Origin: RGIG426 sp045598965 | GTDB taxonomy: Bacteria; Bacillota; Clostridia; Oscillospirales; Acutalibacteraceae | DNA length: 64,000 nucleotides | Reading direction: 5' to 3' | Assembly: GCA_045598965.1 (NCBI GenBank) | Contig: JAZRVH010000005.1 | Location: 1-64,000 of the forward strand | Shown here: one piece after another, positions 42,582 to 50,790 of the stretch | Position numbering within the stretch: the first letter of the stretch is position 1 | Layout of the letters: each line of letters starts with the position of its first letter | Notes under the pieces: generated by a model | Database searches by the model: none | Told to the model about the DNA's origin: nothing | Seen by the model: the letters and a program-made list of their open reading frames with translations, nothing else | Program-made: the position numbers and the translations under genes

Positions 42582-44432
42582 GTGCTTAACTCATTTTATT
42601 TGAAAAAAAGCGGTCAAAAGATTCTTTTGATCGTTCTTTTAGTGATGCTTCTTGTATTTTTGCTCATCACTTGTGTGGATTCCTCCAACGAGCAAGTGGC
42701 TGTTTCGGGCAGCCACGAAACGTGGAATAAAGGCTGGTTGCTGGTGGATTCCACCGGAAACAGCCGACAGGTGGACTTGCCCCAAACGCAATCTTTCGGA
42801 AACGGAAGTGCCACGTTGTCCCGTGTGGTGGACAGCCGTGTGCAAAACACCGATGCAGTTTTGTATATTTGCTCAAAATATGAGGATATCACCGTCACCT
42901 TGGGGAATACAGTCATTTATTCTTTCCCCAACGAGCACTCTGCCTTATCGGACGTCACCGGCATTACGAACCATATCGTTGATTTGCCGGAGGATGCAGT
43001 GGGGAAAGAACTTGCCATTCGTTACGATTTCCAATGCCATTCGGCAATGACGTATGAATTGCGTGCACCGGAATATGCCCAACGTGAAGTCATTTTGAAT
43101 CGCACCGTTAAAGCCGCCATTCCGTTTTTCGTTATTTCTGTCGTGGTTGCCTTGGCGGGTCTTGTGGTCTTTTTAATGACCTTGCGTGTGCAAAACAACC
43201 AAACGCTCTCGAATACTTTTTGGAACATCGGCGTGTTTGCTTTGCTGTTTGCCGTGTTCCTCTGTATCCGTTCGCCCTTTGCACCGTACCTGTTTGGTAA
43301 TCCGCTCGGGCGGCATTTCCTCACTTATGCCATGGTGCTGTTAATGCCCATTCCGTTCATCAGTATGTTTTACGGAAGCACCGACGAGAAATACCGCAAA
43401 TATCAGATTATTGCCGTGATTCTCAATTTCATAAACGCCGCTTTGCAAACGCTGCTTGCGTTGTTCGGTTTGGTGGATTTCCGCACCCTTTTACCGCTCA
43501 CCTTGGCACTTTGCGTGTTTTCCATGGGCACCGTGCTGTGCGGCATTTATCGTTCGAAAAACCGTGGGGATGACGCCACCTGGATTGATGACGCCGCCTT
43601 TTTGGTGGCTCTCGGTGCGGTGGTGGATTTGTTCCTTACCATCATCGGTCACCCGAGCTATTGCAGTTGCTTGCTGTATACCATTGGTGTATTGATTTTC
43701 CTTATTGCTCAATTCTCCTATTTTATGTATGCGTATTTCGGGCAATTCCGTACCAACGTGGAAACGATGTTGCTCAAAGAAATGGCGTATAAAGATATGC
43801 TTACCGGTATCGGCAACCGTAACGCCTACGAGCTGTATCTTACGGATATTACCGCTCGTCCTCCCGGCGACCGGATGTATGGCTTGATTGCAGATATCAA
43901 CGATTTGAAACGCACTAACGACACCTACGGCCACGAGATGGGCGACACCATAATTGTGGAAGTGGGGGATATCCTCTTTAAGATTTTCGGCAAAAACGGC
44001 TCCTGCTTCCGTGTGGGCGGCGACGAGTTTGTTGCGTTCATCCGTGGTATGTCCTCGGAACAGATGGAACAGCATATTACGGAGTTTAAGGCGGAACTGG
44101 AGAAATACAACGAAGACCATACGCCACGTATCCGTGTTGCCTTGGGCTATGCGGAAACCGAACCGGATGATTATCGCAATATGAAGGCGTTTTTGCGTCG
44201 TATTGATAAGATGATGTATGAGGACAAACGTACCGGAAAAGCACTGGATAAGCTTCATGCGATGGAAAAAGAGTTAGATGATGAAGCGTTAAATGTGCAA
44301 GTGGAGTCCTCTTTTGCGGTTAGTTCGATTCCCGATACCCTCAATCAGCCGGTGGAGGAGATTAACGAATTTTCCGAGAATACCGAACAATCCGACTCTT
44401 TATCCGAGGCCGACGCTTCGGATAAAGAATAA
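42582..44432 (+). CDS. Membrane diguanylate cyclase (GGDEF domain)
   Basis: A 616-residue protein predicted to make cyclic di-GMP. One helix (about 10-30) leads into an extracytoplasmic domain (about 35-175), then seven or eight membrane helices (about 180-385): the layout of 7TMR-DISM-type sensors. The GGDEF domain begins at KDMLTGIGNRNAYELYL and has an intact GGDEF at about 479-483 and ALGYAETEPDD; no RxxD inhibition site precedes it. The tail (about 555-616) is acidic and low in complexity. The GTG start at 42582 lies 8 bp after AGAGAGG. An EAL protein gene follows after 27 bp. Confidence 0.9.
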   Translation: MLNSFYLKKSGQKILLIVLLVMLLVFLLITCVDSSNEQVAVSGSHETWNKGWLLVDSTGNSRQVDLPQTQSFGNGSATLSRVVDSRVQNTDAVLYICSKYEDITVTLGNTVIYSFPNEHSALSDVTGITNHIVDLPEDAVGKELAIRYDFQCHSAMTYELRAPEYAQREVILNRTVKAAIPFFVISVVVALAGLVVFLMTLRVQNNQTLSNTFWNIGVFALLFAVFLCIRSPFAPYLFGNPLGRHFLTYAMVLLMPIPFISMFYGSTDEKYRKYQIIAVILNFINAALQTLLALFGLVDFRTLLPLTLALCVFSMGTVLCGIYRSKNRGDDATWIDDAAFLVALGAVVDLFLTIIGHPSYCSCLLYTIGVLIFLIAQFSYFMYAYFGQFRTNVETMLLKEMAYKDMLTGIGNRNAYELYLTDITARPPGDRMYGLIADINDLKRTNDTYGHEMGDTIIVEVGDILFKIFGKNGSCFRVGGDEFVAFIRGMSSEQMEQHITEFKAELEKYNEDHTPRIRVALGYAETEPDDYRNMKAFLRRIDKMMYEDKRTGKALDKLHAMEKELDDEALNVQVESSFAVSSIPDTLNQPVEEINEFSENTEQSDSLSEADASDKE

Positions 44433-44459
44433 GCGGGGCACGAGAAGGAGGCTACGCTT

Positions 44460-46577
44460 ATGTGGATGAAAGTATTGGAAAAGCTGGATAATAACCGGCT
44501 TGCACGCATCATTCAAAACGCTTTGATGCTGGCATCACCGTTCCTTATTATCGGTACACTGGCAAAAATCATTTGTGATTTTCCCGTGGCGGCGTATACC
44601 GATTTTTTAACCTCGCTTTGGGGCGGTGCCATTTATGATGCGTTTCATTTGGTATATTCGTATACCTTTGGCAGTTTTTCGCTGATTTTGGCCATTACAA
44701 TCGCCATCTCGTTCCGCAACATTATGGACCACGAGCGTTACGGTGTCTATCTGTTGACGGTTATGACGGCGTATATGTTGCTTCTATACCAGGGGAAAGA
44801 AGGCTTTACCGCCGAGATGTTCCAGCCACTTTATGCGTTGGCGGCGGTGGTCATTTCGCTGCTCATCTGTATTGGGCTATATTACGTTATTCGTTTTAGC
44901 GACCGTTATACGCTTGCTCCCTCGGAAATTTCCGGCGACAAACGGTTCCACAGCTCTTTTGTGATGTGGCTGGCGGTTGGCTTGTTCTTAGCCATGGTGG
45001 CGGGTATTCGTATTGCTCTCAATGCGTTATTCGGTGATACCGGCACGTTTTTGAACCTTGTGAAAACCTTTATCCGTGCCGTGTTTCCGCAGGGAACTAC
45101 CGCTTCCTACGGCAACGCTTTGTTGTTTGTATTTCTGTCGGGAATACTTTGGTATATCGGTATTCCGGCGGATGAGGTGTTGGCGGATGTACGGGAACGG
45201 GTGTTTGATTTGAATCCAAACGGCGTCAACCTGCTGGATATCAGCGGGGCAGACGGCTTCACCGATACGTTCTTCAATGTCTTTGTTCAGTTGGGCGGTT
45301 GCGGAAGTGCCATTTGTTTGGTTTTGGCTTTGCTGATTGCATCCAAAGAGCAATACACTCGCCGACAAGGCGGCATACTGTTTGTTCCTACATTTTTCAA
45401 CTTCGGTCAAACGGCATTGTTTTCGGTTCCGGTGTTTTTCAGCCCGATTTTGCTTATCCCGTTTATCTGCACACCCATCATTTTGTTTATTTCCTCAACA
45501 TTCTTTACGCTTTTGGGGTTTGTGCCGCCGGTTATAAACGAAATCAACCCGATGATGCCGATTGGTCTCTCCGCATTTTTTGCCACGGAATCGTGGCGTG
45601 GCGTGGTGTTGCAGATTTTCAACCTTGCTTTGGGCACCGTGATTTACATCCCGTTTGTACGGTTGCTTGGAAAACCGCGGCACTATCTGTTGCAATCCCG
45701 TGTCAAGGAATTGACCGAAATCGTCAAAGAGGGAGAGCGAGTCGGTGCGGTGCCGGAGCTTCTTAAAGGCGATAAGGAAATTAACCGTGCCGCCAAACGA
45801 CTGCTCGCTGATATGTATGATGCGGTGACTCGTGACGAGGTGACTTTGTACTATCAGCCCCAGGTCAATATTGATGAAGAAATCATCGGTGCGGAAGGTC
45901 TTTTCCGCTTTAACCATCCCACGTGCGGATTTATTTATCCGCCGCTTGCCATTCATTTGGCAAAAGAGGACGGCTATGTCAATCAGTTAACCTTGCGGCT
46001 GATTGACCGTGCCTGCGAGGATTTGGAGACGCTCGCCGCCGAGGGCTGCGAAAACTTCAAATTATCGGTCAACATTCTGCCCATGCAGTTGGAGGACGAA
46101 AACTTCGCCAAAAAAATCAAAGACCGCATTGATGCCCACGATTTCGGCAGCTGTTCTCTTGCATTGGAGGTCACCGAGCAGGATGCGTTGGTTGCCATGC
46201 CGTTTGTGGAATCCTCTATGAATGACTTGAAACAAATCGGTGTCGATCTTATTATGGACGACTTTGGTATGGGACATAGTTCGATGACCACGATGCAGAA
46301 AAACAAGTTCAATTTTGTGAAATTGGACGGCAACTTGGTGAAAGACTTGCTCAGTAACGAACGTTCTGCGGATATCGTACAGGCTGTTTGCCGTCTTGCC
46401 GACAAACTGGAATTCCAGATTATTGCGGAATACGTGGAAACCGAGGAACAACGAGAGCGGTTAAACGAGTTGGGGTGCGAAATTTATCAGGGATACTTGT
46501 ATAGTAAAGCACTTCCGTTTAATGAATTTCTTGATTTTTGGCGGGAAAACACCCGCAAAAAACGAAAAAAATCCTAA
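44460..46577 (+). CDS. EIIC-like membrane domain fused to an EAL phosphodiesterase domain
   Basis: A 705-residue fusion. Residues 1-405 resemble a cellobiose/lactose-type PTS EIIC permease, ending in PIGLSAFFATESWRGVVLQ. The permease GIHG loop reads GIPA (234-237) and the NEP motif reads GQT (316-318), so the catalytic-type His and Glu appear lost. Residues 460-700 are an EAL domain: E479 in AEGLFRF, N538, E570, D600-D601 in DDFG, K621 in KLDG, E660 and Q677 are kept, so c-di-GMP cleavage is plausible although the motif is EGL. It most likely senses something at the membrane and counteracts the neighbouring cyclase. Confidence 0.87.
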   Translation: MWMKVLEKLDNNRLARIIQNALMLASPFLIIGTLAKIICDFPVAAYTDFLTSLWGGAIYDAFHLVYSYTFGSFSLILAITIAISFRNIMDHERYGVYLLTVMTAYMLLLYQGKEGFTAEMFQPLYALAAVVISLLICIGLYYVIRFSDRYTLAPSEISGDKRFHSSFVMWLAVGLFLAMVAGIRIALNALFGDTGTFLNLVKTFIRAVFPQGTTASYGNALLFVFLSGILWYIGIPADEVLADVRERVFDLNPNGVNLLDISGADGFTDTFFNVFVQLGGCGSAICLVLALLIASKEQYTRRQGGILFVPTFFNFGQTALFSVPVFFSPILLIPFICTPIILFISSTFFTLLGFVPPVINEINPMMPIGLSAFFATESWRGVVLQIFNLALGTVIYIPFVRLLGKPRHYLLQSRVKELTEIVKEGERVGAVPELLKGDKEINRAAKRLLADMYDAVTRDEVTLYYQPQVNIDEEIIGAEGLFRFNHPTCGFIYPPLAIHLAKEDGYVNQLTLRLIDRACEDLETLAAEGCENFKLSVNILPMQLEDENFAKKIKDRIDAHDFGSCSLALEVTEQDALVAMPFVESSMNDLKQIGVDLIMDDFGMGHSSMTTMQKNKFNFVKLDGNLVKDLLSNERSADIVQAVCRLADKLEFQIIAEYVETEEQRERLNELGCEIYQGYLYSKALPFNEFLDFWRENTRKKRKKS

Positions 46578-46584
46578 AAACCCG

Positions 46585-46613
46585 TTGACAAACGAAAAAG
46601 AAAGTGCTATTCT
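46585..46613 (+). promoter_or_regulatory. Promoter of the Ile T-box transcript
   Basis: TTGACA and TATTCT are separated by 17 bp, directly upstream of the T-box leader. Confidence 0.78.
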
Positions 46614-46619
46614 TTCTCT

Positions 46620-46906
46620 TGTTAAGAATAGAATACCTATATAAAGGCGATGACGAAGACGGTTAAAACGTCCACGTTTTCAGAGAGTCGGCGGTTGCTG
46701 TGAGCCGACAACAGTACGCTTTAACAATCCCTTCCGAGCCGAAGTCCCGAACGTGGGTTTTCCCATCAGTAGACGGCTTCCGTATTTGCTGCGTGAAGGC
46801 AACGGGCTTGTTGGAGCCTATTGAGGTGGCGTCGTTTGACGCAATTTGAGTGGTATCGCGGGATTTACATCTCGTCTCAAAGGAAACTTTGAGACGAGAT
46901 TTTTTT
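46620..46906 (+). promoter_or_regulatory. T-box riboswitch, most likely Ile-specific
   Basis: Occupies most of the 358-bp gap before the fusion gene. Stem I elements AGAGAGTCGGCGGTTGCTGTG and CTTCCGAGCC are visible (46682-46740). The specifier loop reads TTTAACAATCCCTTCCGAG; ATC (Ile) at 46727-46729 has the right 9-nt distance to GAG, while AAT (Asn) is offset by one. The antiterminator motif GAGTGGTATCGCGG is at 46848-46861. TGGT demands discriminator A, which fits tRNA-Ile and excludes tRNA-Asn. ileS lies two genes downstream. Confidence 0.86.
46869..46906 (+). terminator. Intrinsic terminator of the Ile T-box leader
   Basis: ATCTCGTCTCAAAG and CTTTGAGACGAGAT form a perfect 14-bp stem with a GAAA loop, followed by seven T. 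The fusion gene start is 30 bp further. Confidence 0.95.
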
Positions 46907-46935
46907 ATGAGTATTTTTACAAAGGAGGTCTTTTT

Positions 46936-49236
46936 ATGTCCGCAGAAACGTTTGTTGTTGCCGAAAAATTGAAAGAGGTGGCACAGCGAATTCGTGCCGT
47001 GCGTGAGGACGTGGGTATCGCCATTGATGATATGGCGGAACGCACCGGTGTTTCGGTTGAGGAATATCGACAGATCGAAGCGGGCGAGACCGACTTCGGG
47101 TTTACCTTTGTATACAAATTCTCCCAGGTTTGCGGCATTGAAATTACCGATATCATGGAGGGCAACAGCCCGATTTTAACAAACTATACGGTTACCCGTC
47201 GTGGCGGTGGATTGCATTTCACTCGTATGGAAGGCTACACGTATCACCACTTGGCTCCTATGTTCAAGCACAAGATTGCCGAGCCGTTTTACGTGGAAAT
47301 TCCGTATTCTGCCGAAGCGTTGATGGCACCCGCTCACCTCTGTGTCCACAAGGGGCAGGAGTTTGATGTGGTGGTTAAGGGAACGGTTAAAATTCAAATC
47401 GGCGACCATCACGAAATCCTCCACGAGGGCGACAGCATCTATTATGACAGCTCCACGCCGCACGACTTGGTGGCAATGAACGGAGAAGACGCCACCATTT
47501 ACGCCGTAGTTATGAGCCCCAACACCGCCGATGTGGGACAGTATGAAAAAGCGGTGTCGATGCCGTCGGTCACCAATGTGGAAAAAGCCAATCTCACAAA
47601 CCCGATTTACGCCCGTTTCATTGACGAAAAAGTGGAAAACGGTCATTTAACTTCCATTGCCTTCAAGAATGTGGATTCTTTCAACTTTGCCTTTGACGTG
47701 GTGGACGAATTGGCAAAAAAATGTCCCCAAAAAACGGCCATGCTCCACGTTTCTGCGGACAAAACCGCCCGCACCTTTACGTTCAAAGATATGAGCGAGA
47801 TGTCGGCGAAAACCGCCAACTATTTCCGTTCTCTGGGCATCAAAAAAGGCGATCGTGTGATGCTCGTTTTACGCCGAAATTATCAGTTCTGGTTTTGTAT
47901 GCTGGCACTTCATAAATTGGGTGCCATCGTCATTCCCGCTACCGACCTTTTAACCGAACACGATTTCACCTATCGTTTTGATGCGGCGGGAGTATCCGCT
48001 ATCGTATGCAGTGGTGACAGTGCGGTTTCTGAGCAGGTGGATTTAGCCGCCAAAAACAGTAAAGCCTTGCGACTTAAAGTGTTGACCAACGGCAAACGAG
48101 AAGGCTGGCACGATTTCGATGCCGAAATGCCGGCGTTTTCCGATGTCTTCCCCCGCACAGAGGATTCCTGCGGCGGCAAAGACCCGCTTCTTATGTTCTT
48201 TACGTCCGGTACAACCGGCTATCCCAAAATCGCCATGCACAACCATCTGTATCCGTTAGGCCATTTTATTACTGCCAAATACTGGCATAACGTTGACCCC
48301 AACGGATTGCACTTTACCGTTGCCGATACCGGTTGGGGAAAAGCTCTTTGGGGTAAACTGTATGGGCAATGGCTGTGTGAAGCGGGCGTTTTCACCTACG
48401 ACTTTGCCAAATTTGATGCGTCCGACGTTTTGCCGATGCTTGCCAAGTACAATATTACCACCTTCTGTGCTCCGCCTACCATTTATCGTTTCTTTATCAA
48501 AGAAAACTTACAAGCCTACGATTTGACTTCGGTGAAATACGCCACCGTTGCCGGCGAAGCCCTCAACCCCGAGGTGTTTAATCAATTCTTAAAAGGCACC
48601 GGTGTGCCGCTGATGGAGGGCTTTGGACAAACGGAAACCACCCTTACCGTCGGAAACTTCGTGGGTCAACCGATTAAATCCGGTTCTATGGGAAAACCGA
48701 GTCCGCTGTATAACGTGGACATTTTGCTTCCCGACGGAACTCCCGCCAAGGTGGGTGAGGTCGGTGAGATTGTGGTTCGTACCGAAAACGGAGCTCCGTG
48801 CGGTCTGTTTGCCGGTTACTACAACGATGAACAAAACACCAACGCCGTCTGGCACGACGGTTGCTATCACACCGGCGACACGGCATGGAGAGACCAGGAC
48901 GGTTTCTTCTTCTATGTCGGACGGGTGGATGATTTGATTAAATCGTCCGGCTACCGTATCGGGCCGTTTGAGATTGAAAGCGTGCTGATGCAGCTGCCTT
49001 ATGTGCTGGAGTGTGCCGTTACTGCCGCACCGGACGAAATTCGTGGTCAAGTGGTTAAAGCCACGATTGTGTTGACCAAAGACCGTCTTCCCAGCGAGGA
49101 GCTGAAGAAAGAAATCCAAACCTACGTGAAAAAGAATACCGCACCGTACAAGTATCCACGTATTGTGGAGTTCCGCCAAGAGCTTCCGAAAACCATCAGC
49201 GGTAAAATCCGCCGTGTGGAGCTACGGGAAGAATAA
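46936..49236 (+). CDS. XRE-cupin regulator fused to an AMP-forming acyl-CoA synthetase
   Basis: A 766-residue, three-part protein. Residues 1-75 are an XRE-type helix-turn-helix (AIDDMAERTGVSVEEYRQIEAG). Residues about 120-200 are a cupin (HKGQEFDVVVKGTVKIQIGD, then SIYYDSSTPHDLVAM). Residues 240-766 are an ANL-family ligase with P-loop FFTSGTTGYPKIAMH (near 424), EGFGQTETTL, YHTGDTAWRDQDG, GYRIGPFEIES and the catalytic Lys in KTISGKIRR (K757). It resembles medium- or branched-chain acyl-CoA synthetases; the substrate is not readable from sequence. AAAGGAGGT is 6 bp before ATG 46936. The open frame extends into the T-box, which is not coding. Expression should rise when tRNA-Ile is uncharged. 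Confidence 0.9.
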   Translation: MSAETFVVAEKLKEVAQRIRAVREDVGIAIDDMAERTGVSVEEYRQIEAGETDFGFTFVYKFSQVCGIEITDIMEGNSPILTNYTVTRRGGGLHFTRMEGYTYHHLAPMFKHKIAEPFYVEIPYSAEALMAPAHLCVHKGQEFDVVVKGTVKIQIGDHHEILHEGDSIYYDSSTPHDLVAMNGEDATIYAVVMSPNTADVGQYEKAVSMPSVTNVEKANLTNPIYARFIDEKVENGHLTSIAFKNVDSFNFAFDVVDELAKKCPQKTAMLHVSADKTARTFTFKDMSEMSAKTANYFRSLGIKKGDRVMLVLRRNYQFWFCMLALHKLGAIVIPATDLLTEHDFTYRFDAAGVSAIVCSGDSAVSEQVDLAAKNSKALRLKVLTNGKREGWHDFDAEMPAFSDVFPRTEDSCGGKDPLLMFFTSGTTGYPKIAMHNHLYPLGHFITAKYWHNVDPNGLHFTVADTGWGKALWGKLYGQWLCEAGVFTYDFAKFDASDVLPMLAKYNITTFCAPPTIYRFFIKENLQAYDLTSVKYATVAGEALNPEVFNQFLKGTGVPLMEGFGQTETTLTVGNFVGQPIKSGSMGKPSPLYNVDILLPDGTPAKVGEVGEIVVRTENGAPCGLFAGYYNDEQNTNAVWHDGCYHTGDTAWRDQDGFFFYVGRVDDLIKSSGYRIGPFEIESVLMQLPYVLECAVTAAPDEIRGQVVKATIVLTKDRLPSEELKKEIQTYVKKNTAPYKYPRIVEFRQELPKTISGKIRRVELREE

Positions 49237-49253
49237 GAGAAGGGGAGAGAGCT

Positions 49254-50729
49254 ATGCGTAAAAGCGGAATGTTGTTGCCGATATTCTCGTTGCCGTCAAA
49301 CTACGGTATCGGAACATTCGGAAACGCCGCCTATACGTTTGTGGATTTTTTGGCCGCCGCCGGACAAAGCCTTTGGCAAATTTTGCCTTTAGGCCCTACC
49401 GGCTACGGTCATTCGCCCTATCAATCCGATTCCACCTTTGCCGGAAACCCTCTTTTTATTGATTTGGATTTGCTCATTAAGGACGGTTTGTTGACCGAGC
49501 GAGAATGCAACGCCTTTACGTGGGGAGAAACCCCGCATTTCGTGGATTATGAGCGGGTGAAGGCTTACCGCCCTCTTTTATTCAAAACCGCATTTTCCCG
49601 TTTTTTTGAGGCTTTACCGCCCGATTATGCCGCCTTTTGTGAGGCGGAGAGTGAATGGCTTTCCGATTACGCCTTATTCTGTACGCTTAAAGATGCCCAC
49701 AACGGTCAAAGCTGGCAAGAGTGGGAACCCCCGTATCGTGACCGCCACGAAGAAGCTATGGCGTCTTTTGCTTTGGCACACAAAACGGAATTGGACTATT
49801 ACAAAATGCTCCAGTATCTTTTCTTCAGACAATGGCGAGCCTTAAAAGCCCGTGCCAACGCCAAAGGAATTGATATTTTAGGGGATTTACCCATTTATGT
49901 AGCTATGGACTCCGCCGACGTATGGAGCCATCGGGAATTGTTTGCCTTAAACGCCGAGGGACATCCCACCGAGGTCTCTGGTTGTCCTCCGGATGCGTTT
50001 TCCGAGGATGGTCAAAAGTGGGGAAATCCCGTCTATCACTGGACAGCACTAAAGGATACCGATTATGCTTGGTGGAAAGCCCGTGTCCGTCACGCCTGCA
50101 CACTGTTTGATCTGATACGCATTGACCATTTCCGTGGATTTGAGTCTTACTATTGCATTCCGGCAGACGCCGAAAACGCCAAAATCGGCGTTTGGCGAAA
50201 AGGCCCCGGAATGGATTTATTCCGCTCTTTAGAAGAGGAAATGGGAAAACTGCCCTTCATTGCCGAAGATTTGGGATTTTTAACTCCGGCTGTGTATGAG
50301 CTTCTCGCCGAAAGCGGATATCCCGGTATGCGGGTGATGCAATTCGCCTTTGCGGATGTGTACGGCGACAGCAGTTATTTGCCCCATAACTTTATCGTAA
50401 ACTGCGTGGCGTATACCGGCACCCACGATAACGACACCATTTTAGGGTGGGCACGCACAGCACGGCAGGACGAATGGGATTTTGCCGCCCATTATTTAGA
50501 CATTCAATCCCGTGAGGAAGCCCCGCAGGGAATGCTGAAAGCCCTGCTTTCGTCCCGGGCGGATACGGTGATATCCCAAGGGCAGGATTGGCTCGAAAAA
50601 GGAAGCGAAGCCCGCATTAACACCCCCGGCACCACCGAGGGAAACTGGTGCTTTAGAGTCGTTGACGGCGACTTTTCCGACGACATTGCCGTAAAGGCAC
50701 TTGACCTTACACGCTTGTATCGCCGCTAA
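49254..50729 (+). CDS. malQ: 4-alpha-glucanotransferase (amylomaltase, GH77)
   Basis: Transfers maltosyl and longer glucan units; used in maltodextrin or glycogen metabolism. The 491 residues start RKSGMLLPIFSLPSNYGIGTFG and contain QILPLGPTGYGHSPYQS, the catalytic nucleophile region IRIDHFRGFESYY, the acid/base IAEDLGFLTP and the THDNDT block, all standard for GH77. It lies 17 bp after the acyl-CoA synthetase fusion and 61 bp before ileS with no terminator on either side, so it probably shares the Ile T-box transcript, an unexpected partner. Confidence 0.96.
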   Translation: MRKSGMLLPIFSLPSNYGIGTFGNAAYTFVDFLAAAGQSLWQILPLGPTGYGHSPYQSDSTFAGNPLFIDLDLLIKDGLLTERECNAFTWGETPHFVDYERVKAYRPLLFKTAFSRFFEALPPDYAAFCEAESEWLSDYALFCTLKDAHNGQSWQEWEPPYRDRHEEAMASFALAHKTELDYYKMLQYLFFRQWRALKARANAKGIDILGDLPIYVAMDSADVWSHRELFALNAEGHPTEVSGCPPDAFSEDGQKWGNPVYHWTALKDTDYAWWKARVRHACTLFDLIRIDHFRGFESYYCIPADAENAKIGVWRKGPGMDLFRSLEEEMGKLPFIAEDLGFLTPAVYELLAESGYPGMRVMQFAFADVYGDSSYLPHNFIVNCVAYTGTHDNDTILGWARTARQDEWDFAAHYLDIQSREEAPQGMLKALLSSRADTVISQGQDWLEKGSEARINTPGTTEGNWCFRVVDGDFSDDIAVKALDLTRLYRR

Positions 50730-50790
50730 ACGGCGTACGATAAATTATGCTTCAAAAAACCAACGGATAAGAAACGGAGGATTTTACTTT

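Noticed and set aside
46721..46740. AAT (Asn) as specifier of the third T-box
   Set aside because: Its distance to the GAG landmark is one base too long, and the TGGT bulge needs discriminator A, while tRNA-Asn has G.
46846..46935. Open frame extending the acyl-CoA synthetase fusion 30 codons upstream
   Set aside because: It runs through the T-box antiterminator and terminator and has no ribosome-binding site; AAAGGAGGT fits the Met at 46936.
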